DNA of 64,000 nt from Lactarius indigo. Taxonomy: Eukaryota > Basidiomycota > Agaricomycetes > Russulales > Russulaceae. This document shows, piece by piece, positions 42,701 to 54,009 of this stretch. How positions within the stretch are numbered: position 1 is the stretch's first letter; every line of letters starts with the position of its first letter. The notes beneath the pieces are model-generated. The model did no database searches. It was not told where the DNA came from and saw nothing but the letters and a program-made list of their open reading frames with translations. A program made the translations under genes and the position numbers. Where the stretch lies: the NCBI GenBank assembly GCA_025766275.1, contig JAFKAC010000064.1, positions 62,001-126,000 on the forward strand, in the 5' to 3' direction.

Positions 42701-45700
42701 CAAAGATGTAAAGGCCGTGCTTCGCTCGAGACAAAGCCACGTTTATCCGATTGGAACTCTGGAGAGACCCAGAGACCATCAGCTTTGACTTCGTGAAAGT
42801 ATCAGGCTGCGTACTTTCAAAAAGCCAATTGAGGCATTGCCTTCCTCGAACGCGCCAGAATTTCTAACCAACGAAATGATCACGATCTTGGCCTCCTGTC
42901 CTTGGAAAGTGTCTACTGTTCCGATGCGGATCTATAAACACGATTAGAATTATCAACGATCAGAAGTCCACGCTTGTACCCACGTGTTGAGCAACCTGAA
43001 CTTGAGCAAATCCTATGTCATCACCACCTGCGAGTCCCGTACGCTCTAGCTGCTCTTCATCGCGTTCATCCACACTAACCGCAATCTCGAGATCTTCCAG
43101 AGCCGTGCGGACCTTTTGCAGTTGACCTAGATAAGCACAGAGGACAGCGATATCTCCTGCGCCGTTGTAGGAACCCTGCTTGAGGAAGTATAATACAAGG
43201 TCACGTATCATGGCAACCTGATCGAACGAATAAGTTTCTAGGGCTGGGGTTTAGTAGTATAATACGCAGACGTACCTCGAACATGTTATGTTTCGACGCT
43301 GAGTCATCTTCAGTGTTCTCTTGATTGTCGTGGGAAAAAAAGACGACGTTCTTCTCCATGCCCTGCACGGCGGGATAACTTCGAACAACGTCATTGTCCT
43401 CAAGCTTGGGGTATAAAATTTTCCTGCACGAGCCCGTCAAATCGCGACTATCTTTCTACGAGAGGGAACTGCGTACCGTATGAAGTGGGAGATGCTGGGT
43501 CGCATCCTCCGCTGCACGTTGATCTGCGACATACTCATTCCCCCATCGGAAAGTCGCTCCATGAGCGATCTATCGAACTTGAATAGCTCCCGCCCGGACT
43601 TGCTATCCATAGATAACGCTTTCGTGGGTATATAAGTTTTATGGGAAGAGGGACGTGAGTGACCAGAGACCCACGAAACGTTGCTAAATTTGGGCGAAGT
43701 TGTTTCGGATCCCCAATACAGATAAGGTGTTTGACTAATTAGTAGGGCGATGTAATCAGTATAAATATGCGGGGCATACACGCTTCAGGTATATACCTGA
43801 GGGAACAAGAGAGGCCAGAATGTGCGCTTCGAGGACTTGACCGGCTTCCTCGACCATCAGAACCTTCGGCCCGACGCTCTACATTATCCCGTTAACATCG
43901 GAGGTGGTGTGCAATCATTCCAGACGAACCGTGAGCAAAGAGACAAGCTTGGCCGCGCCTACCATTCGGACGCCATCAGATCGTCGCATTCCCAATTATT
44001 AGGCTACTGGATACTTACCGGTTGTGGTGCAGGCAATTAGGTCTGTACGGCTGAGTAATCTACGTCGACCCTGCACGTAATCTCAATACAGTCGATGGTA
44101 CAGGTCACCAAATTGACTTACTTCGTCTTGTATGTCCTCATAGACTTTGCAAGCGGCCTTGTATTTTTTTTTTAGTCGATTAAACACGGGTAGAAGCGAA
44201 TCGTAAGCTATTTTCCGCATGTCATCCTCCCATGATTCGGCAAGGCGCTGTCGTTCGGGAATTGACATTGTCCAAACGTTATAGACGCGTGTTAGTTGTT
44301 CAACCGTGCGACTTCCCGAGGGGGCCAGCGGAATCCGGCCCCCGAAACCTGGTGCGTTAAAGAACTCTATTCGCGGATCCGGGTCAGTTCTTGATAAAAA
44401 TGGACGGGGCCGGATGAATTCAATATCTTGACCATTCTCCCAAAATCCATAAATCCCTGAGATTTTGGCGTTCTGGGCGGCATTCCTTCCCCTTGAGACT
44501 CGCGTCCATTCCCCGTTCTCTATTTCGTCCTCCATGGCCCGCCGGAAGAGCTCCGCAATCCAAGACGGAGGGCCTCTAAAGGAATTAGCGTGCTGACGAT
44601 GATGCAAGTCGAGAAATCTCTCCATGCTTTTCCAAGTTAACCCGGGAAGTTGTATCTGGTTCATGATTTGTGTCATCTCTACTTCTGCTTGCTTCATCGC
44701 AGCAAATTCGCGTCCAATGGCTCGATTGAGGTTCCCACGACCTGAACGTTGTACCAGCTCGTGTAGGGTGTACTGCTCAATGCGCGGGTCGGACGTTCTG
44801 GACCCGAGGCGCACGACGTTTGTCGTAATATTGGCGTCGAGAACCGACGTGAGCATATGATCGAGCGCGTGGTTTGTGAACGCAATGAGGACTAAAATCA
44901 CGTAAGAGAAGATATCACATAGACGACCCCGCTTACCTATTGGTCTGACGTTACTAGAGAAGAGGACTCGAAGGATTTCCTTTCCCGTGAAACTCTGAGA
45001 CCTACGTCAGAACAAACAAATTGGTGTCGAACTTGTCCGCACCTTTCCCGTTCCGGGAGGGCTAACGACTCGGTAATCAGTGGTAGGCTTTAGTAAGGAG
45101 ATCGAGGGGCATACCCTTGAATCAAAGAGATTTCCCGCGTGAGAGTGTCGATGACCGCATCAACCTGAGATGGATCCAATTCGCTCGAGCGCAGCAGTTG
45201 TTGGCGCGCGATCCTTACAGACGTCACATTGTTTACATTGACACTCGAAATCGATTCTCCCGGTCGAGCCAAGCATTGAAGATCGTACTTGAACTGCGGA
45301 GCGCGCGCGTATTGTGGACGTCCAACCTGCATGGGGGCAAGATTTCCAGAGTATGATATGAGCTCATTGAAGGGGACGGAGGTGGGTTCGACGTCCTTGA
45401 GTGTCTGAAGGAACGGGTGGAGAGCCTCATACATAACGTTGTTATCTATCAGGATGGCGAATGTCGACTTGTCGATAGAGATCGGCTGACGACGCAAGGC
45501 CATGAGTTCAATTTCGGCATCGAAAAACGAAACTCGGAGCTGGATTGTCTCTTCGTTGGCCCTGGCGGATTCGGCAATATCCGTACCATCGGAGACGATA
45601 GTTCCGAGGAATACTTTGAATCGGCCAGGAGAAATAAGGGCAAGAGCGACGAGACTCTCTGGTTGCAAGCGCTTAGAATGTTCCCAATATTCTGCTCTCG

Positions 45701-47763
45701 TTGTTCCGTTTTGGTCCCGAGGAGCGCCAGGAGGAGAGTCAAGAACAAGGCCGACGGTGAAATTACGGCGTTCGGCCCTTAAAGGTGCGAAACAAGCGCC
45801 AGTGTAGAGTTGAAAGAATACCGAATTAAGGCCAGAGGTCTTATAAGCGCCGCCCTTAGATAAGAGCAACTTTTCCAGTAGCGTAGGTGACCTCCGAGTC
45901 TTGGGACCGGCCCCCGGCGCCCACATAATGTCGAGGTCTCTCCTGATTGCCCCAACTGAATGCCGAAAAGAAGAACTTCGAGGCAACATAATCAGCATAA
46001 AGTGATGATGGACGAACAATGGAAACAGTTGCGCACATCATCTCTTCCCTCAATAATCGGAACTGTATGTCGAGGTGCCGTTCCATAGAATTCACGGGTA
46101 AATGGTGTGGTGCAGAAGGGAGAAAGACTGGGAGATAAGGTGGTAGGGCACATGAAAGTTCGTCGTTCGTTGGTGCGATGTGAATATCGCGGATGTCAGT
46201 GAAATCATTATTGTGGCGAGGTCTTCCTCCACCTCGCAAAGTACCGGGTGGGTCATAGGTTTGTTCCAGTCGGGATGTAAGCGCCTCCTGCATCTGACTG
46301 GCGGTGAATCTTCTGTTCGGGATGTGTCTCCGCAACTTTTCCGCGTCTCCGAATTCTCTACCTACGATCTGACTGAGTCGGCTGATATCCTTCTCGAGTT
46401 CCCCCAACGTTAGGTTCCGGACCTGCGCGGTTGACGAAGTGATGGGGTCCTGGAAGGTCGGAAGCGACGCTGTCACAGCTGAGGCCCAAATATTGAACCA
46501 CGAAAAGAGATCTTGGACCAAACCGTGTATTTCGGGATGATTCTTTATGGCACTTTTAACACGCGCGAAATACCTACCCAGAGCAGATAAGCGCTGCACT
46601 AGAATAGAAACTGGATGTCCTTACTGCGACAGAACAGTTGAAAGCGTCCCGAAGACCTCCACGCCACTTAGCGTGTTTTGCCGCGACATCGATAAGCCCG
46701 GTGAGCGATCCATCCAGGTCTGGGCCGCTATCATCTTGCGCATACATTCGCGGGTAGTCGAATGAAATTTGTCATAATTTCGGTCGAGCAGAGCATATAT
46801 CGCGCTGAAATAGCTCGTTAGGATCAAGTGTTTGGTGTGAATACACGATACGATTTACTTTGTATTTGAATGCATTGTTGTCTTCAGTACTAGGTCCGAT
46901 GACAAGAACTACGACGAGTCGACAACAATATTGTCAAGACGGGATTATAACTTCCATTTTCACCCGAGACAAACCTCGACAATAGGGAAATACCCCTTCT
47001 GGTATGATAGCGTTGACGATCCAGTGCCGACATTGACGGCGACCGACGAAAATCTCAACACGTCGCCGATGCGTAGCAACGCGTTGCCCTATGCACGATG
47101 TTACCGTCGAAGCTATTGATGCCTGAGAGGACTTGGACGTACGTGAACAATTGTGTCAAGAAATGCCTGTCACAGGAGTGTATGAGATGCGTCACTCAGA
47201 TATGACATAGCGAATCGACTAACCTGAGCCTGATCGGAGTTCTATGACGTGTGAAGAATCGCAGAGAGTCTGATGATAGTGGCGCTTACCCATGCTTTGT
47301 TTCGAGAATTGACACTTGCAAAGATTCGAGAAAATCCCTCTACATTGTTCGCATCGTGGAACACGAAGTTGTCGGTGAGGTACGGCTTGAGGTGGTTATG
47401 GGCTTCGTTCGGACGAAGTGTATGTCGTGAGTCCATGATAGAGCCGTTGTTCATAGCCAACCCTTCCCGGGAGAAAAAATCTGGTGATTGGTCTTCTGTC
47501 TCTGTGGCGTATACCGAGGCAGTCTCCGACACCTGGGATCTTACTTCGTGCTTGAAGGTGCAGTCGAACGAGCGATCGCATGTACCAGTCGACCAATAAA
47601 AAGAGCAGACTCCTCCGGGAACCATATTTGGGTCGCTGGGCGGTGTGCCACCACGGCCACGGCCATCGGAACCTCCCCGACCTCCTTGCCCTCCACGATT
47701 CCCACGGACTTGAGGGCCTCTACGTCCACGTCCGCGGTGGCCACCAGAACTATTTGCTGGCAT
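39752..47763 (-). CDS. NFX1-type zinc-finger SF1 helicase (ZNFX1/Hrr1-like), 26 exons
   Basis: My exon model (low-high): 47290-47763, 47224-47241, 47143-47166, 46975-47088, 46859-46908, 46625-46804, 46037-46573, 45115-45942, 45043-45061, 44937-44994, 44122-44891, 44019-44070, 43930-43958, 43797-43878, 43675-43734, 43477-43618, 43276-43423, 42984-43217, 42815-42931, 42477-42758, 42232-42426, 41717-42169, 41592-41661, 40086-41537, 39975-40033, 39752-39919. It sums to 6615 nt (2204 aa) with all phases consistent; introns are 45-94 bp. Order: RG/GGR-rich N-terminus; CCCH finger (CSFYWSTGTC..C..H); helicase motifs GPPGTGKS (I), VEEAGQ (II), IGDPKQLRP (III), INVQRRMRP (IV), TVDTFQGQEAKI (V), NVALSRAKHG (VI); NFX1-type Cys/His fingers (LPCGH, CGHRCPS, CPTC); a C-terminal GHFYNCENGHPFVI..CGGAVPVVRCPEC finger. 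Relatives act in small-RNA pathways (S. pombe Hrr1 in the RDRC complex, C. elegans ZNFX-1); that role here is inference. Some minor splice sites may be off. Confidence 0.9.
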
Positions 47764-49180
47764 TTGAAAGAGTAAAGTGTTCAGAAAAAATGGTGAGATC
47801 CGCTGGGGCACGAACGGGTAAGTGGGGGGCAGTTATAGGGGTTGAGCAACAAGCCGAGCGCTTGTGTGAAGAGCGAGCGGACACGCGGTTTCAATGCAAT
47901 GCTATCCTGATGCTATCTCGGACTCACCATTGGCTCGCCACACGCGGCAAGCCGTAAATGTCGCCTGTTTCGATAGAGCGGTAGAGAACTCCAGTACATT
48001 CCACAAGAATTAACGTTCTTGGTTACGGGATTCCAGGGAGAATAGCTCAAGGAATAGTTGTGATTTCAATATGTCAATAAAACGGCGCTCATCGCAATAT
48101 CACTGAGAATAGATACCTTTTGGATCCGAAAAAAAAGAAGATATACCTTCCGTACACACCGCTACATAATACATCCCCCAGAGTCACATTCCAGAACCGC
48201 GACGGGATGTCCATCCGCCAACTGAAGCACCTGAAGACGAGATGTTGTGCCATAGGATTCGGGTAAGCCTTCACTCCCGGCACTAAGATGCAGTCGCCAT
48301 GAACCTGTGTAAGTTAGTCTTGAGAATTTGTTACAGTAAGCGACAGGAAGCAGTGGACAACACAGGATCGTCGGCAGAGTTCGCGAAAACTCCGTGATTA
48401 TCGGACCAACCCCGACATACTCTCATTATTGTCATCCCCAAGCACAAGGACTACAAATATCGTTCCAGTGATACCTCTGCTGCGGCGTGAATGTGGGCGA
48501 ATTTGAACTCTATTGTGAGATCTCGTTCTGTTTCTTGTTCTGTTAATGTATCAGGACGGACAATTGGGAACAGATGAACCCAGTTGAATATGTTACGTAA
48601 TCTAGATTTCGAACCCATTACGGCCAAGATTACTGTTTTTATTTTCGTTGTCTTGGTTGTTTTTGTTGTTTTTCAGATCTCCATGTGACGCTAGGGCAGG
48701 TGAGTGAGGCAGACTTGTCCCTTGAGCTTGAGCTTGAGCTTGGACATCCCTAGAAGGATAACGGCTGCGATGATGGAGTCCGCCGATTACATCTATACAA
48801 TATATAAATGCTCGATGTGCACTTTGCTGACACATAGGCCTTTTGTGGACGTGCCGTTCAATAGAAAGATTGCTGAAGCATATCCGCATCTGCCCTCTGT
48901 GAATAGGGGCACGCTCACACAGCGTCTGTCTCTGTGAATAGGGGCTTGCTTATGGGTTGGCATTCCACTGCTGCAGCAGGCGCTCTCTCACATTGATCAT
49001 GCTAACTTCACAGTGAGTGAGAGGGTGAAAATCACTATTGAATGTGGAACATGGATACAGAAATGCATCAGCAAATTAAAATTAAACTTTTAGGTGCTTA
49101 CCAAAATTAAAAGGGCTTATGTAGGTTATAACCACACTTAAGCTCATATTATTATTATAACAAAATAACAATCACTTGTA
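47764..49180. other. Gene-poor upstream region of the helicase
   Basis: No gene is supported. 47764-48100 should hold the helicase promoter and 5' UTR; no clear TATA is seen. A (CTTGAG)n tract of about four units lies at 48720-48741, within a repeat shared with 53488-53578 (separate entry). Short tracts such as 48657-48672 (GTT-rich) occur. Confidence 0.4.
48697..48795 (+). repeat. Dispersed repeat, copy 1
   Basis: It shares GGCAGACTTG, CTTGAG/CTTGG-rich, ACATCC-TAGAA-GATAA-GGCT-CGATG and GTCC-C-GATTACAT blocks in the same order with 53488-53578. Diverged, about 90-100 bp, same orientation. Origin unknown. Confidence 0.5.
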
Positions 49181-49450
49181 ATTGAGCCACGATCACCAAT
49201 GGATTTTATATCAGTGATATCAGTGCTTATGATCCTGTGGGCCACAGGCAGTCCATTTGTAAGCGCTTATAATTTCTTTGAAAGTCTCATGGCTAAGTTG
49301 TAAGTGCGTACAATTTTCGGACGGTTCTTGTGGCTGAATGATATGTGCATATAATTTCTGGCTAACTCTCATGGCCAAGTTATAGTTGCACACAATTTTC
49401 GATGGCTCGTTTTAGCTGCCATATGAGTCTCGCGTTCTCGGTTCTCAAGG
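49181..49450. repeat. AT-rich region with a diverged tandem duplication
   Basis: Two blocks of about 75 bp follow each other: ATAATTTCTTTGAAAGTCTC..CAATTTTCGG (about 49268-49320) and ATAATTTCTGGCTAACTCTC..CAATTTTCGATGG (about 49350-49405). Each contains CTCATGGC-AAGTT. ATATCAGTGATATCAGTG is a short direct repeat at 49206-49223. GATCACCAATGGATTTT at 49189 resembles GATCACCAATAGATTT at 51592. Confidence 0.45.
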
Positions 49451-50480
49451 TGTCCCACCCCACATGGCGTCCCACCCCGCCATCGATCTTAACACTCCCC
49501 TTCCCTCACACACGCATACACACACACTTCCTCTTCGCTCCTTAGTTCTCTCCTTCGTCATATCGTATCAAATGACAACAGCCACCCGTATTCGCCTCGC
49601 AAACGGCCCCTTGGCCACTCATAGACGTGCCGCGCGTCCCCACGCCCCGTGCCGTTTTTGTCCCTTGACACCCTGCCTCCGTCGCATCGCCCATATCACC
49701 TACCCTTTGAGGATGTCAAGCTCGCTCCACTACCTTGACCACGCCGCCCCTTTGTCTCTGGCAAGGGTGCAGCTCTTCCTATTATACATTTTACTGACCT
49801 ATTGTTACTAGTACACATGCGCGTTGTCGATGCCATCGGCCTCGGTCTTGCTATCTCTTTGTTCAACGCTGGTTCCTCGCCACCTGTCTCACCACGGTGG
49901 TAATGACCACCGACCACCTACTTTCGTTGTGCAATCACGACGGCAAACCCCCTCGGGCGCTCGTAGATTAGCCACGCGTCCCCGCATCTTAACCGTCGTT
50001 GTTCGGCGCGCCAGCGCAAGGTGAGTCAGGTGACCACGACCGTGACGGGGTGACGTTGACCTATGACACGACTAGTACGACGGCAACGAAGCAACAACAA
50101 CCGCGACGAGTCGACGACAGGGCGATCTGGCACGACGACGACAACCACTGGCACTGCAACAACCACGACATACCCACCCTTCACCCTAGGCCCCCTTCTG
50201 TACTCGCCGCCCCTTGCCCCCATTCATGGGCCGCGTGTCTGAGTCCCCACATCTCGTCCCTGCACTTCATGCTGCAGGCTCCGTCCATCGCCACATCCTC
50301 ATCGCATCGCCCGTGGATTCATCCTCATCACCCATCTTGTTCTGTCCAGTCGTCTTCTCTTGTCTCTCACACTCTTCCAGCACTGCATCTGCGCCTCATT
50401 CTTTTTGGTCTCGGCATCAAGCTCAGCATTCTCTCGACGCTAAGTTTTTTTTTTTTTGGAGTTCACGATATTTTCTCCTG
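49451..50480. other. Pyrimidine-rich stretch without supported gene
   Basis: C/T-rich on the + strand, with a CACACA microsatellite (49507-49528) and a run of about 14 T at 50445-50458. Several frames are open, but their products are low-complexity (Ser/His/Pro) and none shows a domain; I regard them as composition effects. Confidence 0.4.
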
Positions 50481-50960
50481 ACTTAATCGCCGTGCGTAGT
50501 GATTGGCCTAACTTGGGACCCTTGCCCAACAGAGCCATGTCACAATGGCGATGACGTGATGACGCGTTAACCACGACCGTGACGGCGGGGCTACGTTAAT
50601 TCATGACGCCACCACAACAACAACGGTGCTAACAACGATGCTATGTTACAACGACTGCGCTGGTATAAGAATCACGATGACAACTGCAACAATGACACGT
50701 GGCAACTACGATAACGACATTACCGGCTGCGATTGCAATGATGATTGTGACGGGGCAGTATCACGCGACAATGGTGATATAGGGCGACCACGGCGACGGC
50801 GATGAGGTGACTACAATAGGTGACTGCGATAGTGTGACCACGAGGCGGTGGTGCAACAACCATGACGACTGCAGCGACGGCGATGAGGAGCTACAATGGC
50901 TCTGGAGCGACGGCGACGATGGTTATGTGTACTACTAGTAGGAAATAAATCCTCCTGGCC
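50481..50960. repeat. Degenerate GAC/ACG trinucleotide-rich region
   Basis: GACGGCGATGAGG-like and ACCACGACCGTGACGG-like blocks recur (50034, 50571, 50787-50803, 50875-50890), giving a degenerate minisatellite. No gene is supported. Confidence 0.45.
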
Positions 50961-51004
50961 TCTGACTTCCATACCTCTGCGGGCTAAGGGTAACCTGCCA
51001 AACC

Positions 51005-51085
51005 CGCGCGAACCCGTCATACCCATCTGGACCCGTACCCGTAGTCGCGGGTGCGGGTACGGGTTTCGGTGGGTACGGGCACGGG
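51005..51085. repeat. ACCCGT / GGGTAC repeat with inverted halves
   Basis: ACCCG units on the left (ACCCGTACCCGTAG) face GGGTGCGGGTACGGGT units on the right, so the block can fold into a GC-rich hairpin. The unit is not the usual fungal telomere unit TTAGGG. Confidence 0.5.
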
Positions 51086-51254
51086 TAGCCCTTGAGTGAC
51101 CTGGGGGTGACCCGTGGTGATTCCATAACCTGATTCTCGCTCTATCTCATCCTCGTTCTGCAACATTGGTCGCTTCCCTCCTCTGCTCCTCTGCTCTCTG
51201 ACTCCGGTGGAATCCCCCCCTGCTATTTAAGTATAAACCTATTGGGTTCATGTT

Positions 51255-51345
51255 GATGACCTTGTGGTGTAGCGGTAATATTTGTTGCGATCTCAACTCA
51301 TTATGTCAGCACCTGTCGACTGCATGCCAGTGTTCAAATCCGCTT
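51255..51345 (+). ncRNA. tRNA-like sequence, probable SINE relic
   Basis: TGGTGTAGCGG (about 51268) fits a Pol III A box, and GTTCAAATCC (about 51334) fits a B box, 66 nt apart. Acceptor and T stems do not pair well, and the spacing is long for an intron-less tRNA, so a tRNA-derived SINE is more likely than a working tRNA gene. Confidence 0.35.
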
Positions 51346-51360
51346 ATGCCCGTTTATTAT

Positions 51361-53480
51361 GTGCCTTGGTCTCAACTCTTAGTAGCTTGGTATTATGAAA
51401 TCTGAGAAGGATGTTTGATGATAAGGAATTAAATAATAAATCACGAAAATATCAAAGTACAATAGCATTGTAATTTTTCCAACTAGTATCCTCTGAATTA
51501 AAATCAATTATAAGTGCATACAACCCATATGAAGAGTGTTAGGCAATACAATCCACAAAAGCGATTACCATTCACAGGCATGATTGTGACTGATCACCAA
51601 TAGATTTCCAATTTGGGGAGCTATCGTATGCACTTTCGCTGATTTATAATCCAGGTTCTGCTCACACCACTTACGGTGATTATAAGTGATTATAATCACC
51701 CAATATTTTTCCTTGTTTTTGCTGATGTGATTGACAGCATTCTGCAGCCGCTGCCCAGTGAGCAGCAAAAGGACGGCCCTCCGGGCCGTCTCTGCAACGC
51801 TAGTGCAAATAAGGAATCAACTCCTCGCCGATAAAGGCAACGCCTGACATAGCACGACATTGTGATACAGTAACACGACCTGGGATGATTCTATCCCTTT
51901 ATCAAGACGCCTGAAGGTGACGATGGAATCTAGGAGAAAGGAGTGCTCAAACAATTGCGATCAGATGCCTGCGCTTGCTGATAACAGTAATCCAAGTGAT
52001 GAAGCGACGAAGCCCGGCATGGTGGGAATACTACTCAAAAACCCCTCAAAGCACTATACAGGTCCTACAGTAATACAACACTGATACAGTGCCTGTAACC
52101 CCAGTATGACGTTCCACTCCATGGGCAATCGCAGCACAAGTACACCCAGCAAAGTGTGGATCGGATCTCCGGCTCCGGGACGGACTTGTAGGGTCACTCG
52201 GGTTCTGAAGGTGTAGAGTGAGGTCGGACGAAATGGTCTGGACGGCCAACCTAACTGACACAGTTCATGCAATGCGGCGCTCACAGCTCTGGAGTTCGAA
52301 GCGACAATAGCAGTTGTAGTAGTGAAGTGAAGATCGCTGCGCCAGTGTCTTCATGCCATAATTATCGGGAAGCGCAATACATCTTCGTAGTCACGGCGAT
52401 GGGGGTCTCTGCTGCGGTCATCCTCGAATTGAAACTGTTGGTCCTACGCAACCAAGATAGTTAGTCGGGTCTAGTCGGACTACGTAAACGGACCTTCAGT
52501 GAACTATTGGGTAAACTCTCCATCTCACGTTGTTGTCTTAGGGTGGACATGAGGGTGCGCATCGGAGCCGCATTTTTACCAAACTCGGGGCTGCTTGTTG
52601 CCCTGTGGTATACCAGCGGTGGAGCCACGACATAGGTAAGATGGAACCAGGGCGGCGGACAGAGGTCTGCAATCCTGGAAATAACCGTGCAGCAGTTGTA
52701 GGGACCGCATCTGGTATCATAGTAAATTTCGAAACGTGCTTGCGCCACAGAAGCTCGAGTGTGCAGTCGTGGTCGTGTTTTTTTCAGACTGAGGACGTTG
52801 AGGTGCGAGCAACGCATGGGATCACATTACAATCCCAAAAATGCTTCGGCCCATGACCTGGCGCCGCCATGATCCGCTGAGTGGTCGCGCATTTCTCCTG
52901 CTCTAGATAGAAAAACTCAGTAGAAATATCATGACGGAAGTCAAACGAAACCAGGGATGACGGTACCTGCCAGGTTGTCCCCCACAACAGATGTGAATGA
53001 GTGTCGCAAAAATTGGCAACATCTTCGAGTACGTAAGCCTAGCCAGTGCCGCTCCCACTCAGGAGGGGGGAGGTTCTAGATAGATGATGAGAGAACAGTT
53101 TAGAAGATGTTGACACAAAGAACACGCATGGGTACTATACATATAGTGAAGTGCTAAATAGGGTCTGTACTCCAAGACACATGGGAATGAAATCAAGAAA
53201 AGGAAAAGTTGTTGTGTCGCAAGTATGACTATGACGGTGGAGCCGATTGCAATAGTTGGGCTCGCCTTCTCTGTTGTAATTGTGACCATTAGGAAAGACC
53301 TGGAGATGAAGAAGACAGAAGGCGGGAACGGAACTCGAGCTTCAGACTCGCCGGGTGTGCACAAGATACGCGCGTCTCGAGTACGTGATTTGTAAGCACC
53401 ATCATGCAGGTCATGCAGATTATTTGCAGGTGGGAGCCTCGCGTCCGAGTTTCGGTCTCGGTCTCTGAAGATCTGAAGAT
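51361..53480. other. Gene-poor region
   Basis: A perfect inverted repeat GGTGATTATAA..TTATAATCACC is at about 51678-51703 and an 8-bp-stem hairpin GACGGCCC-TCC-GGGCCGTC at about 51773-51791. From 52000 to 53480 there are scattered open frames on both strands, none with a recognisable domain. One - strand frame (53517-53059, 152 codons) has two hydrophobic stretches but no other support. Confidence 0.35.
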
Positions 53481-53487
53481 CTGAAGC

Positions 53488-53578
53488 TTGGCAGACTTGG
53501 CTCTTAGGCTTGAACATCCTTAGAACGATAATGGCTACGATGGTAACGGCGATTGATGGGGTCCACTGATTACATGCA
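53488..53578 (+). repeat. Dispersed repeat, copy 2
   Basis: The partner of 48697-48795. It is preceded by a GATCTGAA direct duplication (53467-53482). Confidence 0.5.
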
Positions 53579-54009
53579 AAAAACTCCTTGCCGATACTCG
53601 AGAGCGGGATTCAGAATAGTCGAGGGAGAAATTCACAGGAAATCAGGTCATCTCACAAGATTAAGGTTATAGAATAGTTATCTTGTAACAATTGGGGTTA
53701 TGGAATGGTTATCTGTGTTGCTCTGCTCGAGTCTTTGACTTTTCGCATACATCCCACGGTCCGGTCCGCTTTTGCCGTTTCTCCGCAACTCAGTTTCAAA
53801 CTCCGCTTTTTTTCGAACTTTCTTTCCTCTTTCATATTTTATTTTCACAGTAAATACTATAATAGAAACTAGTGTAAAATACATGATATAAAATAAAGGT
53901 AAATAGCGCGTAAATAGCGCGTAAATAGCGCGTGTCTGTGTATCGGTTTGGAGCGCACGGTAGGGAGGGAAGGGAGGGACAAACAATACCCTCTCTCAAT
54001 CCCCACAGA

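Noticed and set aside
46573..46624. Start of a separate gene at MQRLSALGRYF (46599, - strand)
   Set aside because: A 51-bp intron (46574-46624) joins TVLSQ to YFARVKSAIK in frame, so these codons are intronic in the helicase gene.
48089..48283. 64-codon - strand ORF upstream of the helicase
   Set aside because: Short, no domain, low-complexity Phe run, no support from context.
49464..50486. Several + strand ORFs of 80-160 codons
   Set aside because: Low-complexity Ser/His/Pro products from pyrimidine-rich DNA; no domains and no credible introns.
51678..51703. Perfect inverted repeat as ends of a MITE
   Set aside because: The two arms are adjacent, with a loop of only a few bases and no target duplication, so it is a small hairpin rather than transposon ends.
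53059..53517. 152-codon - strand ORF with hydrophobic stretches
   Set aside because: Its N-terminal codons overlap a dispersed repeat; no recognisable family.
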